DNA from: Paenibacillus antri
GTDB taxonomy: Bacteria; Bacillota; Bacilli; Paenibacillales; YIM-B00363
DNA length: 64,000 bases
Assembly: GCF_005765165.1 (NCBI RefSeq)
Contig: NZ_VCIW01000018.1
Location: 62,001 to 126,000 of the forward strand
Direction: 5' to 3'
Below, piece after piece: positions 28,500 through 37,185 of the stretch. The notes beneath the pieces were generated by a model. It was not told the origin of the DNA and did not search any database. It worked only from the letters and a program-made list of their open reading frames with translations. Both the position numbers and the translations under genes were made by a program. The stretch's first letter is position 1. Each line of letters opens with the position of its first letter.

Positions 28500-29240
28500 T
28501 TACATATACATGCCGCCGTCGACGTGAAGCGTCTGGCCCGTCATGTAAGACGACTCGTCGGACGCGAGGAACCGAACGACCTTCGCGATCTGTTCGGGCT
28601 GGCCCAAAGCGGCGAGCGGAATTTGCTTCAGCATCGCTTCTTTCAGCTCCGGGGTCAGCTTGTCGGTCATATCGGTTTCGATGAAGCCCGGAGCGACGCA
28701 ATTCACGGTAATGCCCCGGGACGCGAGCTCGCGCGCGACCGACTTCGTGAGCCCGATGACTCCCGCCTTCGCCGCCACGTAGTTCGCTTGCCCCGGATTG
28801 CCGAGCGCGCCGACGACGGACGAGATGTTCACGATGCGCCCGCTCCGCTGCTTCATCATAGGCCGGGTCACGGCCTTGATGCAGTTGAATACGCCCTTCA
28901 GGTTCGTGTCGATGACTTCGTCGAACTCTTCTTCCTTCATCCGCATGAGCAGATTGTCGCGCGTGATGCCGGCGTTGTTGACGAGAACGTCGATCTTCCC
29001 GAACCGCTCGATCGCGCCGGCGACCATCGCGTCCACCTCCGACGCGGACGCCACGTTGCACTTGACCGCCGCCGCCGACCGTCCGAGCGCTTCGATCGCG
29101 CCGACGACCTCGAGCGCGGCCGCTTCGTTGCCCGCGTAATTGACGACGACGTCCGCTCCGCTCTTCGCGAGCTCGATCGCGATCGCCCGGCCGATGCCGC
29201 GCGACGCGCCGGTGACGAGCGCCACTTTGCCTTCCAGCAT
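28500..29240 (-). CDS. fabG: 3-oxoacyl-ACP reductase
   Basis: NADPH-dependent short-chain reductase of the fatty-acid cycle. The 246-residue protein has [12 protein letters not shown] for cofactor binding, NNAGIT, catalytic Ser in NISSVVG, and YVAAKAGV with catalytic Tyr and Lys. It is 55 bases upstream of acpP and 30 bases after fabD. Confidence 0.97.
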   Translation of the reverse strand: MLEGKVALVTGASRGIGRAIAIELAKSGADVVVNYAGNEAAALEVVGAIEALGRSAAAVKCNVASASEVDAMVAGAIERFGKIDVLVNNAGITRDNLLMRMKEEEFDEVIDTNLKGVFNCIKAVTRPMMKQRSGRIVNISSVVGALGNPGQANYVAAKAGVIGLTKSVARELASRGITVNCVAPGFIETDMTDKLTPELKEAMLKQIPLAALGQPEQIAKVVRFLASDESSYMTGQTLHVDGGMYM

Positions 29241-29270
29241 GCCGATTCCTCCTCCCGCGCGCAGGCGCGG

Positions 29271-30212
29271 CTACAGCAGCGTCGGAACGGCGGAGACCGC
29301 CGCTTCCGCGCTGTTCACCGTCACGATGCGCACGTCTTTATTGATTTTCTTAATCAATCCGCTTAATACCGCCCCCGGGCCGAATTCTACGAACGTATCG
29401 ACGCCGAGCGCGATCAGGCGCAGCACGCTGTCTTCCCAAAGCACCGGAGCGCACACCTGCTTCACGAGCAGACCCCGGATGTCCGCCGGGTCGACGACGA
29501 CGTCGGCCGTCACGTTCGCGACGAGCGGCGTCGACGGCGCGGCGAACGCGACTTCGCCGAGCAGCGCGTCCAGTCGGTCGGCCGCGGGCGCCATGAGCGA
29601 GGAATGGAACGGACCGCTCACCTCGAGCGGAATGACGCGCTTCGCGCCCGCTTCCTTCCCCCGCGCCGCGACCGCTTCGACGCCCGCCCGCGAGCCCGAC
29701 ACGACGATCTGCCCCGGACAGTTCACGTTCGCGAGCTCTACGCGGCCCGCTTCGCCGGAAACCGCTTCGCAGAGCGCCTGCAGCGCCTGGCGTTCCGCGC
29801 CGAGCACGGCCGCCATCGCGCCTTGCCCGCCGGGCACCGCCTCTTCCATGAAGCGGCCGCGCAGGTGCACGAGCCGAGCCGCTTCGGCCGCCGGGAGCGC
29901 CCCCGCCGCCGCAAGGGCGGTCCATTCGCCGAGGCTGTGCCCGGCGACATAATCCGGCGTCAGCTTCGCGCCGCCCGCCTCGCGGAACGCCTCGAGATAC
30001 GCGAGGCTCGTCGTAAGCAGCGCCGGCTGCGTATTGGCCGTGCTCTTCAGCCGCTCTTCCGGCCCGTCGAAGACGATGCCGGACAGCGCATACCCGACCG
30101 CCTCGTCGGCGGCCTCGTACAACCGCTTCACCCCGGGGATATGTAATGCGTCCTTCCCCATGCCGACCGCTTGCGCGCCTTGGCCGGGGAAGACGAATGC
30201 GATCTTGCCCAT
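29271..30212 (-). CDS. fabD: Malonyl-CoA:ACP transacylase
   Basis: Loads malonyl groups onto ACP. The 313-residue protein starts MGKIAFVFPGQGAQAVGMG and has the nucleophile elbow GHSLGEW plus the catalytic histidine in VSGPFHSSLM. GGAGGGCG precedes the start. Confidence 0.97.
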   Translation of the reverse strand: MGKIAFVFPGQGAQAVGMGKDALHIPGVKRLYEAADEAVGYALSGIVFDGPEERLKSTANTQPALLTTSLAYLEAFREAGGAKLTPDYVAGHSLGEWTALAAAGALPAAEAARLVHLRGRFMEEAVPGGQGAMAAVLGAERQALQALCEAVSGEAGRVELANVNCPGQIVVSGSRAGVEAVAARGKEAGAKRVIPLEVSGPFHSSLMAPAADRLDALLGEVAFAAPSTPLVANVTADVVVDPADIRGLLVKQVCAPVLWEDSVLRLIALGVDTFVEFGPGAVLSGLIKKINKDVRIVTVNSAEAAVSAVPTLL

Positions 30213-30277
30213 CGTTCGTTCGCCCTCCCGATATTCATCCTTCCGTTCCCTGCGCGAATCCTACGCGGAAGCGCGTC

Positions 30278-31279
30278 TTACCAAGTCAAGACGGCGCCGC
30301 CCCACGTAAGGCCCCCGCCGAAGCCGACGAGCACGACCGTGTCGCCCTTGGACACGCGGCCGGCCTCGACCGCCTCGGACAGCGCGATCGGAATCGTCGC
30401 CGCGGAGATGTTGCCGTACCGGTCGACGTTGATCATGACTTCGTTTTCGGTCAGCTCGAGCTTGTCCATGGCCGCCTGAATGATGCGGATGTTCGCCTGG
30501 TGCGGGACGAGCAGCTTGATGTCTTCCTTCGACTTGCCGGCTTTGGCGAGCACGCTTTCCGTCAAATTTTCCATGATCCGCACCGCGAACTTGAACACTT
30601 CCCGGCCGTTCTGCCAGATGTAATGCGTTACGCCCTCCGGCAGACACTCCTTGTTCGGATAACGCGATCCGCCGACGCAGCCCCCGCGAAGAAGCGGGCC
30701 GCCCGCGCCGTCGGCGCCGAGCTCGAACGCTTCGAAGCCGCGGCCTTCCTCCGTCGCGCCCAGGACGACCGCGCCCGCGCCGTCGCCGAACAGAATGCAC
30801 GTATTCCGGTCGGTGTAATCCGTTACGCGGGACAGTACCTCGGCGCCGACGACCAGCACATAATCGTACATGCCGGAGGCGACGAAATTCGCGCCGTTGG
30901 CGAGGCCGTACACGAAGCCGGAGCACGCCGCGGCGAGATCGAACGCCGCCGCCTTCTTCGCGCCGAGCTTATCCTGCAAGATGCACGCCGTCGACGGGCA
31001 CATGACGTCCGGCGTCATCGTCGCCACGATGATCAAGCCGAGCTGATCCGCCGCGATGCCGGCATTGGCCAGCGCCTTCTGCGCAGCTTCGTAGGCCAGA
31101 TCCGACGTAGCCTGATGGTCGGCCGCGATCCGGCGCTCCTTAATGCCCGTCCGCGTCACGATCCACTCGTCGTTCGTCTCCACCATCGCTTCCAGCTGCG
31201 CGTTCGTCAGCACCTTCTCCGGCACGTAGTGTCCCGTCCCGAGGATGCCGACAGGTCTCCCTATCATCATGCCGCTCAT
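30278..31279 (-). CDS. fabH: 3-oxoacyl-ACP synthase III
   Basis: Starts fatty-acid synthesis by condensing acyl-CoA with malonyl-ACP, and in Gram-positives sets branched-chain content. The 333-residue protein has the triad Cys in LAAACSGFVYG, His in LVPHQANIRI and Asn in YGNISAA. The first ATG overlaps the plsX stop (ATGA); ATGs three and four codons later are alternatives with similar spacing to GGGG. Confidence 0.97.
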   Translation of the reverse strand: MSGMMIGRPVGILGTGHYVPEKVLTNAQLEAMVETNDEWIVTRTGIKERRIAADHQATSDLAYEAAQKALANAGIAADQLGLIIVATMTPDVMCPSTACILQDKLGAKKAAAFDLAAACSGFVYGLANGANFVASGMYDYVLVVGAEVLSRVTDYTDRNTCILFGDGAGAVVLGATEEGRGFEAFELGADGAGGPLLRGGCVGGSRYPNKECLPEGVTHYIWQNGREVFKFAVRIMENLTESVLAKAGKSKEDIKLLVPHQANIRIIQAAMDKLELTENEVMINVDRYGNISAATIPIALSEAVEAGRVSKGDTVVLVGFGGGLTWGGAVLTW

Positions 31280-32277
31280 TCCCCTTTCCCCAATTCGGAG
31301 CGGATCGTACCTACGACGTCGGAACGTATCGCGGATACGGTCTGTCTCACAGCGTTCTTAATCGCCCGCGCGTCGCTCGAGCCGTGGCTCTTCATGACGA
31401 TGCCGGTCAGCCCGAGCATCGGCGCCGCGCCGACCTCTTTATAATCCATCTTGTTCTTGAACTTGCGCAGCCCCGGCTTTAAAATCGCCGCCGCGAGCTT
31501 GCTGATCGTATTGCGGGTGAACTCTTCCTTCAGCGCGCCGAACAGCGCGGCGGCGGTCCCTTCGAGCGACTTCAGCATGACGTTGCCGACGAAGCCGTCG
31601 CAGACGAGCACGTCGCAGACGCCGTTCAACACGTCGCGCGCTTCGACGTTGCCGACGAACCGAATCGGCGCCGCTTCCAGCAGCGGATACGCCGCCTTCG
31701 TCACCTCGTTGCCCTTCCCCGGCTCCGTGCCGACGTTCAGCAGTCCGACGCGCGGCGAAGCGATGCCGTGCGCTTTGGCTCGGTACACGCTGCCCATGAC
31801 CGCGTATTGCGTTAGCTGCTCCGCCGTCGCGTCCATATTGGCGCCGAGATCGAGCGCCAGCACGCCGACGCCGTCCATCGTCGGAATCATCGGGGCGAGC
31901 GCCGGACGCTCGATGCCCTTCAGACGTCCGACGACGAGCAGACCCGCCGTCATTAAGGCGCCTGTGTTGCCTGCGGAGATGACGGCGTCCGCCTCTCCGT
32001 CCTTCACCATCGCGGCGGCGACGACGAGCGACGCGTCCTTCTTGCGCCGCACCGCTCGGACCGGCTCCTCGTCGGTCGAGATAACCTCCGACGCATGGCG
32101 CACGGAGAGGTTCGGGAGCGCCGTTCCTCCGTTCGCCGCGATCAGCTCCCGGACGCGCGCCTCGTCGCCTACGAGCGTGATCGCCGCTTCCGTATATTCT
32201 TTCGCCGCTTCCACGGCGCCCGCTACGATTCCTTCCGGGGCGTTGTCTCCCCCGAACGCGTCAATGGCGATTCGCAT
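31276..32277 (-). CDS. plsX: Phosphate acyltransferase PlsX
   Basis: Makes acyl-phosphate from acyl-ACP, the first step of phospholipid synthesis in most bacteria. The 333-residue protein begins [24 protein letters not shown] and contains [10 protein letters not shown] and NVGTEPGKG. It overlaps the end of fapR by 17 bases, so translation of the two is probably linked, and it overlaps fabH by 4 bases. Confidence 0.97.
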   Translation of the reverse strand: MRIAIDAFGGDNAPEGIVAGAVEAAKEYTEAAITLVGDEARVRELIAANGGTALPNLSVRHASEVISTDEEPVRAVRRKKDASLVVAAAMVKDGEADAVISAGNTGALMTAGLLVVGRLKGIERPALAPMIPTMDGVGVLALDLGANMDATAEQLTQYAVMGSVYRAKAHGIASPRVGLLNVGTEPGKGNEVTKAAYPLLEAAPIRFVGNVEARDVLNGVCDVLVCDGFVGNVMLKSLEGTAAALFGALKEEFTRNTISKLAAAILKPGLRKFKNKMDYKEVGAAPMLGLTGIVMKSHGSSDARAIKNAVRQTVSAIRSDVVGTIRSELGKGE

Positions 32278-32869
32278 CGACCGAATCTCCTCTCATGGCA
32301 TCGGCCGACTTGCCCGACCGATATATTACGAAATGTCCTTGAAACACTAGATCTTCACCGACGTACGTGAAAACTTCGACCTTCGCCTTCCCCTTGTCCC
32401 CCGGCGCCGACTTGACGTAGCCCTTGGCCACGCATCGCTCGCCGAGCCGAACCGACCGCAAATATCGGATGTCCGCCGACGCCGTCAGCGCGACCTCGTC
32501 GTTGATCAAAGCGACCGCCAGCGAGTTCGCCTGCGCGAAAATATGATGTCCGCGCGCGATGCCCGTGCGGGAAAACACGTGCTCCTCGCCGATTTCCATG
32601 ATCGAGATGCCCGATTTGTCCAACTGCAGATCGATGACGTCTCCGATGACTTCGTCCATCGGCAACGACCGCACGATGCTCTGCGAGACGGCGGCCATCT
32701 GCTTTATTCTTTCCCGAACCTCGGGAATTCCGAGCTCCATCCGGTCGAGACGAATCGTCTGGATGCTGACGCCGAAGTCCCCCGCCAGCTCCTCGTCGGT
32801 GACGAACGGATTCGATCGCAAGGTTTCCGCCAGACGCTCCTGGCGCTTCGGTTTCGGTAATCGCTCCAT
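32261..32869 (-). CDS. fapR: Fatty acid and phospholipid repressor FapR
   Basis: Repressor of membrane-lipid genes, released from DNA by malonyl-CoA. About 202 residues: an N-terminal DeoR-like HTH ([27 protein letters not shown]) and a C-terminal hot-dog effector domain (about 70-195, with [16 protein letters not shown]). The ATG at 32869 (MERLPKPK) is preferred because GGGGGTG lies 6 bases upstream; a GTG at 32878 is an alternative. Its own operator lies about 50 bases upstream, so it should autoregulate fapR-plsX-fabH-fabD-fabG. Confidence 0.96.
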   Translation of the reverse strand: MERLPKPKRQERLAETLRSNPFVTDEELAGDFGVSIQTIRLDRMELGIPEVRERIKQMAAVSQSIVRSLPMDEVIGDVIDLQLDKSGISIMEIGEEHVFSRTGIARGHHIFAQANSLAVALINDEVALTASADIRYLRSVRLGERCVAKGYVKSAPGDKGKAKVEVFTYVGEDLVFQGHFVIYRSGKSADAMRGDSVDANRH

Positions 32870-32916
32870 GACGGACACCCCCGGGTGCGCAACGTTAATC
32901 TTCTATGACGTTAAAG

Positions 32917-32935
32917 ATTAGTACCTAGTCTTAAT
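32917..32935. promoter_or_regulatory. FapR operator at the fapR promoter
   Basis: ATTAGTACCTAGTCTTAAT agrees with the known FapR operator (TTAGTACC core with a TCTTAAT arm). It lies just downstream of a TATACT -10-like hexamer on the minus strand, near the expected transcription start, where bound FapR would block initiation. Confidence 0.85.
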
Positions 32936-32969
32936 ACTAGTATATAGTACTTACCCAAAATCATGCAAC

Positions 32970-33002
32970 AAAAAAAGCACCTCGATCGAATCGAGATGCT
33001 TC
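32970..33002 (-). terminator. Intrinsic terminator after rpmF
   Basis: Minus-strand stem AGCATCTCGAT/ATCGAGGTGCT followed by seven T. It ends the yceD-rpmF unit before the fapR promoter. Confidence 0.88.
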
Positions 33003-33016
33003 TTTTATCCGAATGA

Positions 33017-33193
33017 TCAGCCTTGCTTCACGATGTCGCGAGATTTGTACGTCCCGCAAACTCCGCATACGTGATGGGCTAATTTCAACTCGCCGCAGTG
33101 ATCGCACTTGACCATGCCCGGAACTTCCAATTTGAAGTGAGTCCGGCGCTTGTTCTTGCGCATCTTCGACGTTTTTGCAAATGGTACTGCCAT
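33017..33193 (-). CDS. rpmF: 50S ribosomal protein L32
   Basis: 58-residue L32 starting [20 protein letters not shown] with a complete zinc ribbon ([22 protein letters not shown], two C-x-x-C pairs). AAGGAGGTGG precedes the ATG. The yceD-rpmF pair upstream of the plsX/fab genes is widely conserved. Confidence 0.98.
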   Translation of the reverse strand: MAVPFAKTSKMRKNKRRTHFKLEVPGMVKCDHCGELKLAHHVCGVCGTYKSRDIVKQG

Positions 33194-33240
33194 GTTCCCA
33201 CCTCCTTGCGAGAGTGCTCGTGAAACAACACCGTAGTTTG

Positions 33241-33741
33241 TTAAGATTTGAAAAAATCTTTGAGACCGGCGAGCCGCGGATCGACCCTCTCCTGTACGCA
33301 ACCGCAGGACTCGACGTTCCGGTCCTTGCCGCAGACGGGACACAGCCCCTTGCACGATTGTCCGCATACCGCCGCCATCGGCAGCTGTACGACGAACGCG
33401 TCGCGAAGGTACGGCGTCAAGTCGACGATCTCCTCGTGGACGAGATGAACATCCTCGTCGCGCTCGGCGATTCCGCGCTGCAACGTGAACAACTCCGTTA
33501 CCGGAACCTCCGTCTTCTCCGAAACCGCCCGCAGACACTTCGAGCAGATCAGCTCTAAGTCGGCCGACAGCGTTCCGTTCACGATCGCCGTTCCGGAATC
33601 GGAACGCGCGGTCAATCTTGCTTCCAACGGCCCGGCGACTCGAATGTCGTTCCGTCCGGTTACTTCCTCTTCGAGGGGCAGCCGGCCGTTCAATTCGATC
33701 GGAGCGCCGCGGAGCGCAAGCTCGCGCAAATTCAGGTTCAC
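33241..33741 (-). CDS. yceD: YceD family (DUF177) protein
   Basis: 166-residue DUF177/YceD protein, a family encoded with rpmF and implicated in 23S rRNA accumulation. A C-x-x-C ([10 protein letters not shown]) and a later cluster ([23 protein letters not shown]) suggest metal binding. The start is GTG with GAGGTGA upstream. A near-ideal promoter lies 30 bases before it. Confidence 0.9.
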   Translation of the reverse strand: MNLNLRELALRGAPIELNGRLPLEEEVTGRNDIRVAGPLEARLTARSDSGTAIVNGTLSADLELICSKCLRAVSEKTEVPVTELFTLQRGIAERDEDVHLVHEEIVDLTPYLRDAFVVQLPMAAVCGQSCKGLCPVCGKDRNVESCGCVQERVDPRLAGLKDFFKS

Positions 33742-33769
33742 GAAGCATCACCTCAAACACACAAAGTTT

Positions 33770-33799
33770 ATTATATCCAGTGCACCAACGGTTTGTCAA
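33770..33799 (-). promoter_or_regulatory. yceD-rpmF promoter, consensus hexamers
   Basis: Minus strand TTGACA (33799-33794), 18-base spacer, TATAAT (33775-33770). Both hexamers are perfect, as expected for a ribosomal-protein unit. It abuts the stop of the upstream gene. Confidence 0.88.
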
Positions 33800-33802
33800 C
33801 AA

Positions 33803-35011
33803 CTATTGCGGAATGGACAATGCCTCGGCTTTGCCTTGGATCGTGGCGTATAGTTTCCACTGTCCGTTCGCGAGCCGGAGCGTATGGATCGAACGCGTCC
33901 GCACGTCGGCCAGCTTCGGTCCGGCGGACTTCCGCATCGCCTGCACCGTATGGACGTACATCTCGTCGCCGGAGCGCTCCAGCACCCGGACGTTCTCCAG
34001 CTCATGCGTCAGCTCGTACGTTTCGAACATCCAGGCGAGCGTCTTCTCGGTCGCGCTTCGCATCGGCGAATCGGCGTGAACGAGACGAAGCGCCGCGGTG
34101 AGATCTTCTCGATTTAATGCTTCCATATATGATGCGATTGTATTCCGAGCGATCGTCTCGTCGGCCGCATCGACGTCCGCGCCCGTGTCGGCGCCGAACG
34201 GCTGGAGCCACTCCTGCCCCAGCGTCGCGGCGTCGTAGATCGCCCACGCCCCGCTCGCGTCCTGGCGCATCGATACCTTCAGATCGACGCGGTTGTCGAC
34301 GTAATAAGCGCCGGCGGTTCGCCGATTCGATTCGGTGACGAGCACCGTCGCCTGACCGCCGTGCAGCTCCTCGACGACGAGCGACTCGACCGTCGTCTCG
34401 ACGTCGCGGCGCGCGAACGCGTCGGCCGCGGATTTGTACAGCGTCGTCCGCAGCGGCGACTGCGCGTGCAGCGCGCGCAACACGGCCGAAGCGTCTTCCC
34501 GGTTCGCCGCCGCGACGTACGCCTCGTACGCGGCCCGCACCGCCGCTTCCCGTTCCGCGATCGACGGTCCGGTGACGATCGCGATCAGCCGCTCCGCGCC
34601 GTTCCAGGCGACGTCGGCGCCGGCGTTCTCGCTGACGAAGCGCAGCGGCACGAACGTGCGCCCGCCTACGATCGCCGGCGGCTCGAGCAGCGGCTTGGCA
34701 TCGCCGTTCACGATGGCCTCCGCGTTCCCGACCCGCAGCGTCATCGTCACGCCGCCGCCTTGCCCGGTGACCGTCCTCGTCGCCGGATCCCAGCCGACTT
34801 CGAGCCCCAGCCGTTCGAACAGCGCGCGGAACGGCACGAACGTCGTTCCGTTCTTAATGAACGGCTCGGCGTCCGAGACGAGCGTCTCGCCGTCGAACCG
34901 GATTTCGATCGGCGGATCCGCCGCGACCGCGCTTCCGCTTCCGTACGGCGCAAGCGTCGCCGCCAGCAATCCGCCGACGAGCGCGAGCGCCGTCAACTTC
35001 CTCTTGTTCAT
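33803..35011 (-). CDS. Secreted stalk-domain protein with duplicated C-terminal module
   Basis: 402-residue exported protein. It has a signal peptide (MNKRKLTALALVGGLLAATL, cleavage near AVAADP), then a copper-amine-oxidase-N/stalk domain (about 35-150, with FVPFRALFERLGLEVGWD and FVPLRFVSENAGADVAW). Two copies of an NTF2-like module follow: YVAAANREDASAVLRALHAQSP and YMEALNREDLTAALRLVHADSP mark the start of each. Such proteins are abundant in Paenibacillaceae and of unknown function. The start was set at the second of two ATGs for ribosome-site spacing; the first is 3 bases upstream. Confidence 0.78.
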   Translation of the reverse strand: MNKRKLTALALVGGLLAATLAPYGSGSAVAADPPIEIRFDGETLVSDAEPFIKNGTTFVPFRALFERLGLEVGWDPATRTVTGQGGGVTMTLRVGNAEAIVNGDAKPLLEPPAIVGGRTFVPLRFVSENAGADVAWNGAERLIAIVTGPSIAEREAAVRAAYEAYVAAANREDASAVLRALHAQSPLRTTLYKSAADAFARRDVETTVESLVVEELHGGQATVLVTESNRRTAGAYYVDNRVDLKVSMRQDASGAWAIYDAATLGQEWLQPFGADTGADVDAADETIARNTIASYMEALNREDLTAALRLVHADSPMRSATEKTLAWMFETYELTHELENVRVLERSGDEMYVHTVQAMRKSAGPKLADVRTRSIHTLRLANGQWKLYATIQGKAEALSIPQ

Positions 35012-35042
35012 CATCCTCTTCCCTTTCGATCGACATTGTCCC

Positions 35043-35048
35043 ATTGTA
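35043..35048 (-). promoter_or_regulatory. Extended -10 of the stalk-domain gene
   Basis: Minus strand TGA then TACAAT, about 32 bases before the start codon. No convincing -35. Confidence 0.45.
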
Positions 35049-35073
35049 TCAAATCGAGACAGCGAGTACTAGA

Positions 35074-35127
35074 TTAACAAATTCTTCATCTCCGCTTTAA
35101 ACTCCATTTACATTTCCCTCCTATGCT
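35074..35127 (+). promoter_or_regulatory. PHO box and promoter of phoX-tatAC
   Basis: Four hexamers repeat every 11 bases: TTAACA (35074), TTCATC (35085), TTTAAA (35096) and TTTACA (35107), matching the TT(A/T/C)A(C/T)A-N5 pattern bound by PhoP. Nine bases after the last comes a -10-like TATGCT (35122-35127). This spacing is the one seen at PhoP-activated B. subtilis promoters. Confidence 0.75.
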
Positions 35128-35174
35128 TGTCTATGACTAGCGAAATCATAAATATTTCGGGAGGCTATCCGCAA

Positions 35175-36842
35175 ATGAACAAAGCCATGAATCGCCGTAC
35201 GTTCCTCCAATACCTCGGCACCGGCGCCGCCGCGCTCGCCGCGGCGTCCGCGGGTCTCGGCACGCTCGACGGCAAGGCGAACGCCGCGACGGCGGCGGAC
35301 CACATGTTCGGCTTCAAGACGAATAAGGTGTCCGGTTACTTCGAACCGATCGGCCCCTCCACGGAAGACAAGCTCATCCTTCCCGCCGGCTTCAAATACG
35401 ATGTCGTAGCCGCCTACGGCGACGTCATTAACCAGAAGGGCGACACGTTCGGCTATAACAACGACTTCACCGTGTACTTCCCGATCGACGGCTCCAACGA
35501 GCGCGGGTTGCTCTGGGTCAACCATGAATATACGAGCGAGCTTTGGGTGACGGGCGAGCCCAAAGACGGCAAATTTACGCCTGCGCAAATCGAGAAGCTG
35601 CTCTATAACCAAGGCGGTTCGGTCATCGAAGTGTATCGGGACGAGGACGGCGTTTGGAAAATGGACACCAAATCGAAATACGCCCGCCGCGTAACGGGTC
35701 TCACGAAGGGCATCCAGCTGACGGGTCCGGCGGCCGGCTCCAAAGCGGTGAACGGCGCCAAGACGGTGCAAGGCACGTTCGCGAACTGCTCCGGCGGCAT
35801 GACGCTCTGGAATACCCTGCTCACCTGCGAAGAAAACTACGAAACCACGGCCGGAGACGCGGGCCTCGACGTTACGCATTACGGCTGGGTCGTCGAAGTC
35901 GATCCGTTCGACGATAAAGCTCCGATCAAGAAGCATACGGCGCTCGGACGGTTCAACCACGAAAATACGGCGATGGGATTGTCCAAAGACGGCCGCGTAG
36001 TCGTGTACATGGGCGACGATAAGAAAGACGCAGGCGTGTACAAATTTGTTTCGAAGGGCAAATACGATCCCGCCGCGGGCAAAGCGAACAGCAAGCTGCT
36101 CGAAGACGGCACGCTGTACGTCGCGAACATGAAGGCCGGCAAGTGGGTCGCCGTCACGATCGAAGCGCTCAAGGCCGTTATGGAAAAGGAAGGCTGGAAG
36201 CCGAGCAAGGGCACGGCGGAGGAATGGAAGAAGAAGTACGTCTCGCAAGCGGACGTCGTCGTCAATACGCACGAGGTCGCGATGGCGCTCGGCGGCACGC
36301 CGACCGACCGCCCGGAGGACATCGAAATTTCGCCGTTCGACAACACGTTCTTCGTCTGCCATACGAACAACGACTCGCACGGCAACATTCACGGCCACAT
36401 TACGCGCTACATGGAAAAGGACAACGACCTCGGCGCGATGGAGTTCGACTTCGAAATTTTCGCGGCGGGCGGACGGCAAAGCGGATTTTCCGCGCCGGAC
36501 AACATTACGTTCGATTCGAACGGGGATCTCTGGACGGTCACGGACATGTCGAGCGGCTCCATGAACAAGGGCGTCTTCGCGGCGTTCGGCAACAACGGCG
36601 TGTTCGTCATTCCGAGCAGCGGTCCTTCTAAAGGCGAGGCGCTGCAATTCGCTTCGGCGCCGAAGGACGCCGAGCTGACGGGCCCTTGGTTTACCCCCGA
36701 CGAGAGGACGCTGTTTCTCGCCGTGCAGCATCCGGGCGAAAATACGGAAGACGCGGCGAAGCCGACGTCGATGTGGCCGCATCGCAAGGGAGACGATCAA
36801 CCGCGTCCCGCCGTCGTCGCGATTTCCGGTTTCAAGTTCTAA
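35175..36842 (+). CDS. phoX: PhoX-family alkaline phosphatase, Tat-exported
   Basis: DUF839/PhoX-type secreted phosphatase of 555 residues; PhoX enzymes are Ca/Fe-dependent and release phosphate from organic esters. The N-terminus MNKAMNRRTFLQYLGTG has a twin-arginine motif and a hydrophobic stretch rich in Ala. Conserved PhoX features include LLWVNHEYTSE, TCEENYETT and ALGRFNHENTAM. GGGAGG lies 9 bases before the ATG. tatA and tatC follow, so enzyme and exporter are encoded together, and a PHO box precedes them. Confidence 0.9.
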   Translation: MNKAMNRRTFLQYLGTGAAALAAASAGLGTLDGKANAATAADHMFGFKTNKVSGYFEPIGPSTEDKLILPAGFKYDVVAAYGDVINQKGDTFGYNNDFTVYFPIDGSNERGLLWVNHEYTSELWVTGEPKDGKFTPAQIEKLLYNQGGSVIEVYRDEDGVWKMDTKSKYARRVTGLTKGIQLTGPAAGSKAVNGAKTVQGTFANCSGGMTLWNTLLTCEENYETTAGDAGLDVTHYGWVVEVDPFDDKAPIKKHTALGRFNHENTAMGLSKDGRVVVYMGDDKKDAGVYKFVSKGKYDPAAGKANSKLLEDGTLYVANMKAGKWVAVTIEALKAVMEKEGWKPSKGTAEEWKKKYVSQADVVVNTHEVAMALGGTPTDRPEDIEISPFDNTFFVCHTNNDSHGNIHGHITRYMEKDNDLGAMEFDFEIFAAGGRQSGFSAPDNITFDSNGDLWTVTDMSSGSMNKGVFAAFGNNGVFVIPSSGPSKGEALQFASAPKDAELTGPWFTPDERTLFLAVQHPGENTEDAAKPTSMWPHRKGDDQPRPAVVAISGFKF

Positions 36843-36865
36843 TACACTTTGTCTTTCAGGTTTGA

Positions 36866-36871
36866 TATAAT
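36866..36871 (+). promoter_or_regulatory. Possible internal promoter before tatA
   Basis: TGA followed by perfect TATAAT gives an extended -10; the -35 is poor. It would let tatAC be transcribed without the PHO box, though the hairpin at 36905-36946 lies between it and tatA. Confidence 0.45.
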
Positions 36872-36904
36872 GGAAATTACTTTGTAGAACCAATCAACGC
36901 GCGA

Positions 36905-36946
36905 CGCGAAAGACGGGGCTTCCCCGTCTTTCGCGCGCGCGATTTT
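36905..36946 (+). terminator. Very stable hairpin between phoX and tatA
   Basis: CGCGAAAGACGGGG-type arm (36905-36918) pairs perfectly with 36922-36935 across a 3-base loop; GCGCGC and a short TTTT run follow. Partial terminator or mRNA-stability element that may set the phoX to tatAC ratio. Confidence 0.6.
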
Positions 36947-36970
36947 CACGCGGGGGAGCTGTTCTTAATT

Positions 36971-37165
36971 ATGTCGTTCAGCAGCATCGGGATCCCGGGC
37001 TTGATTCTGATTTTGATCATCGCCCTCATCATCTTCGGTCCGTCCAAGCTGCCGGAGCTCGGCCGCGCCTTCGGCCGGACGCTCAGCGAGTTCAAGTCGT
37101 CCACGCGCGAGCTCGTCTCGCACGACGATAAGGACGAGGACAAGACGTCCGCGAACAAGAATTAA
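36971..37165 (+). CDS. tatA: Twin-arginine translocase subunit TatA
   Basis: 64-residue pore-forming Tat component: one membrane helix ([17 protein letters not shown]), the FGP hinge, then the amphipathic helix [19 protein letters not shown] and a charged tail. It lies between phoX and tatC, like the tatAd/tatCd pair beside phoD in B. subtilis. Confidence 0.95.
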   Translation: MSFSSIGIPGLILILIIALIIFGPSKLPELGRAFGRTLSEFKSSTRELVSHDDKDEDKTSANKN

Positions 37166-37185
37166 ATTCGTCTTCAGGAGTTAAC

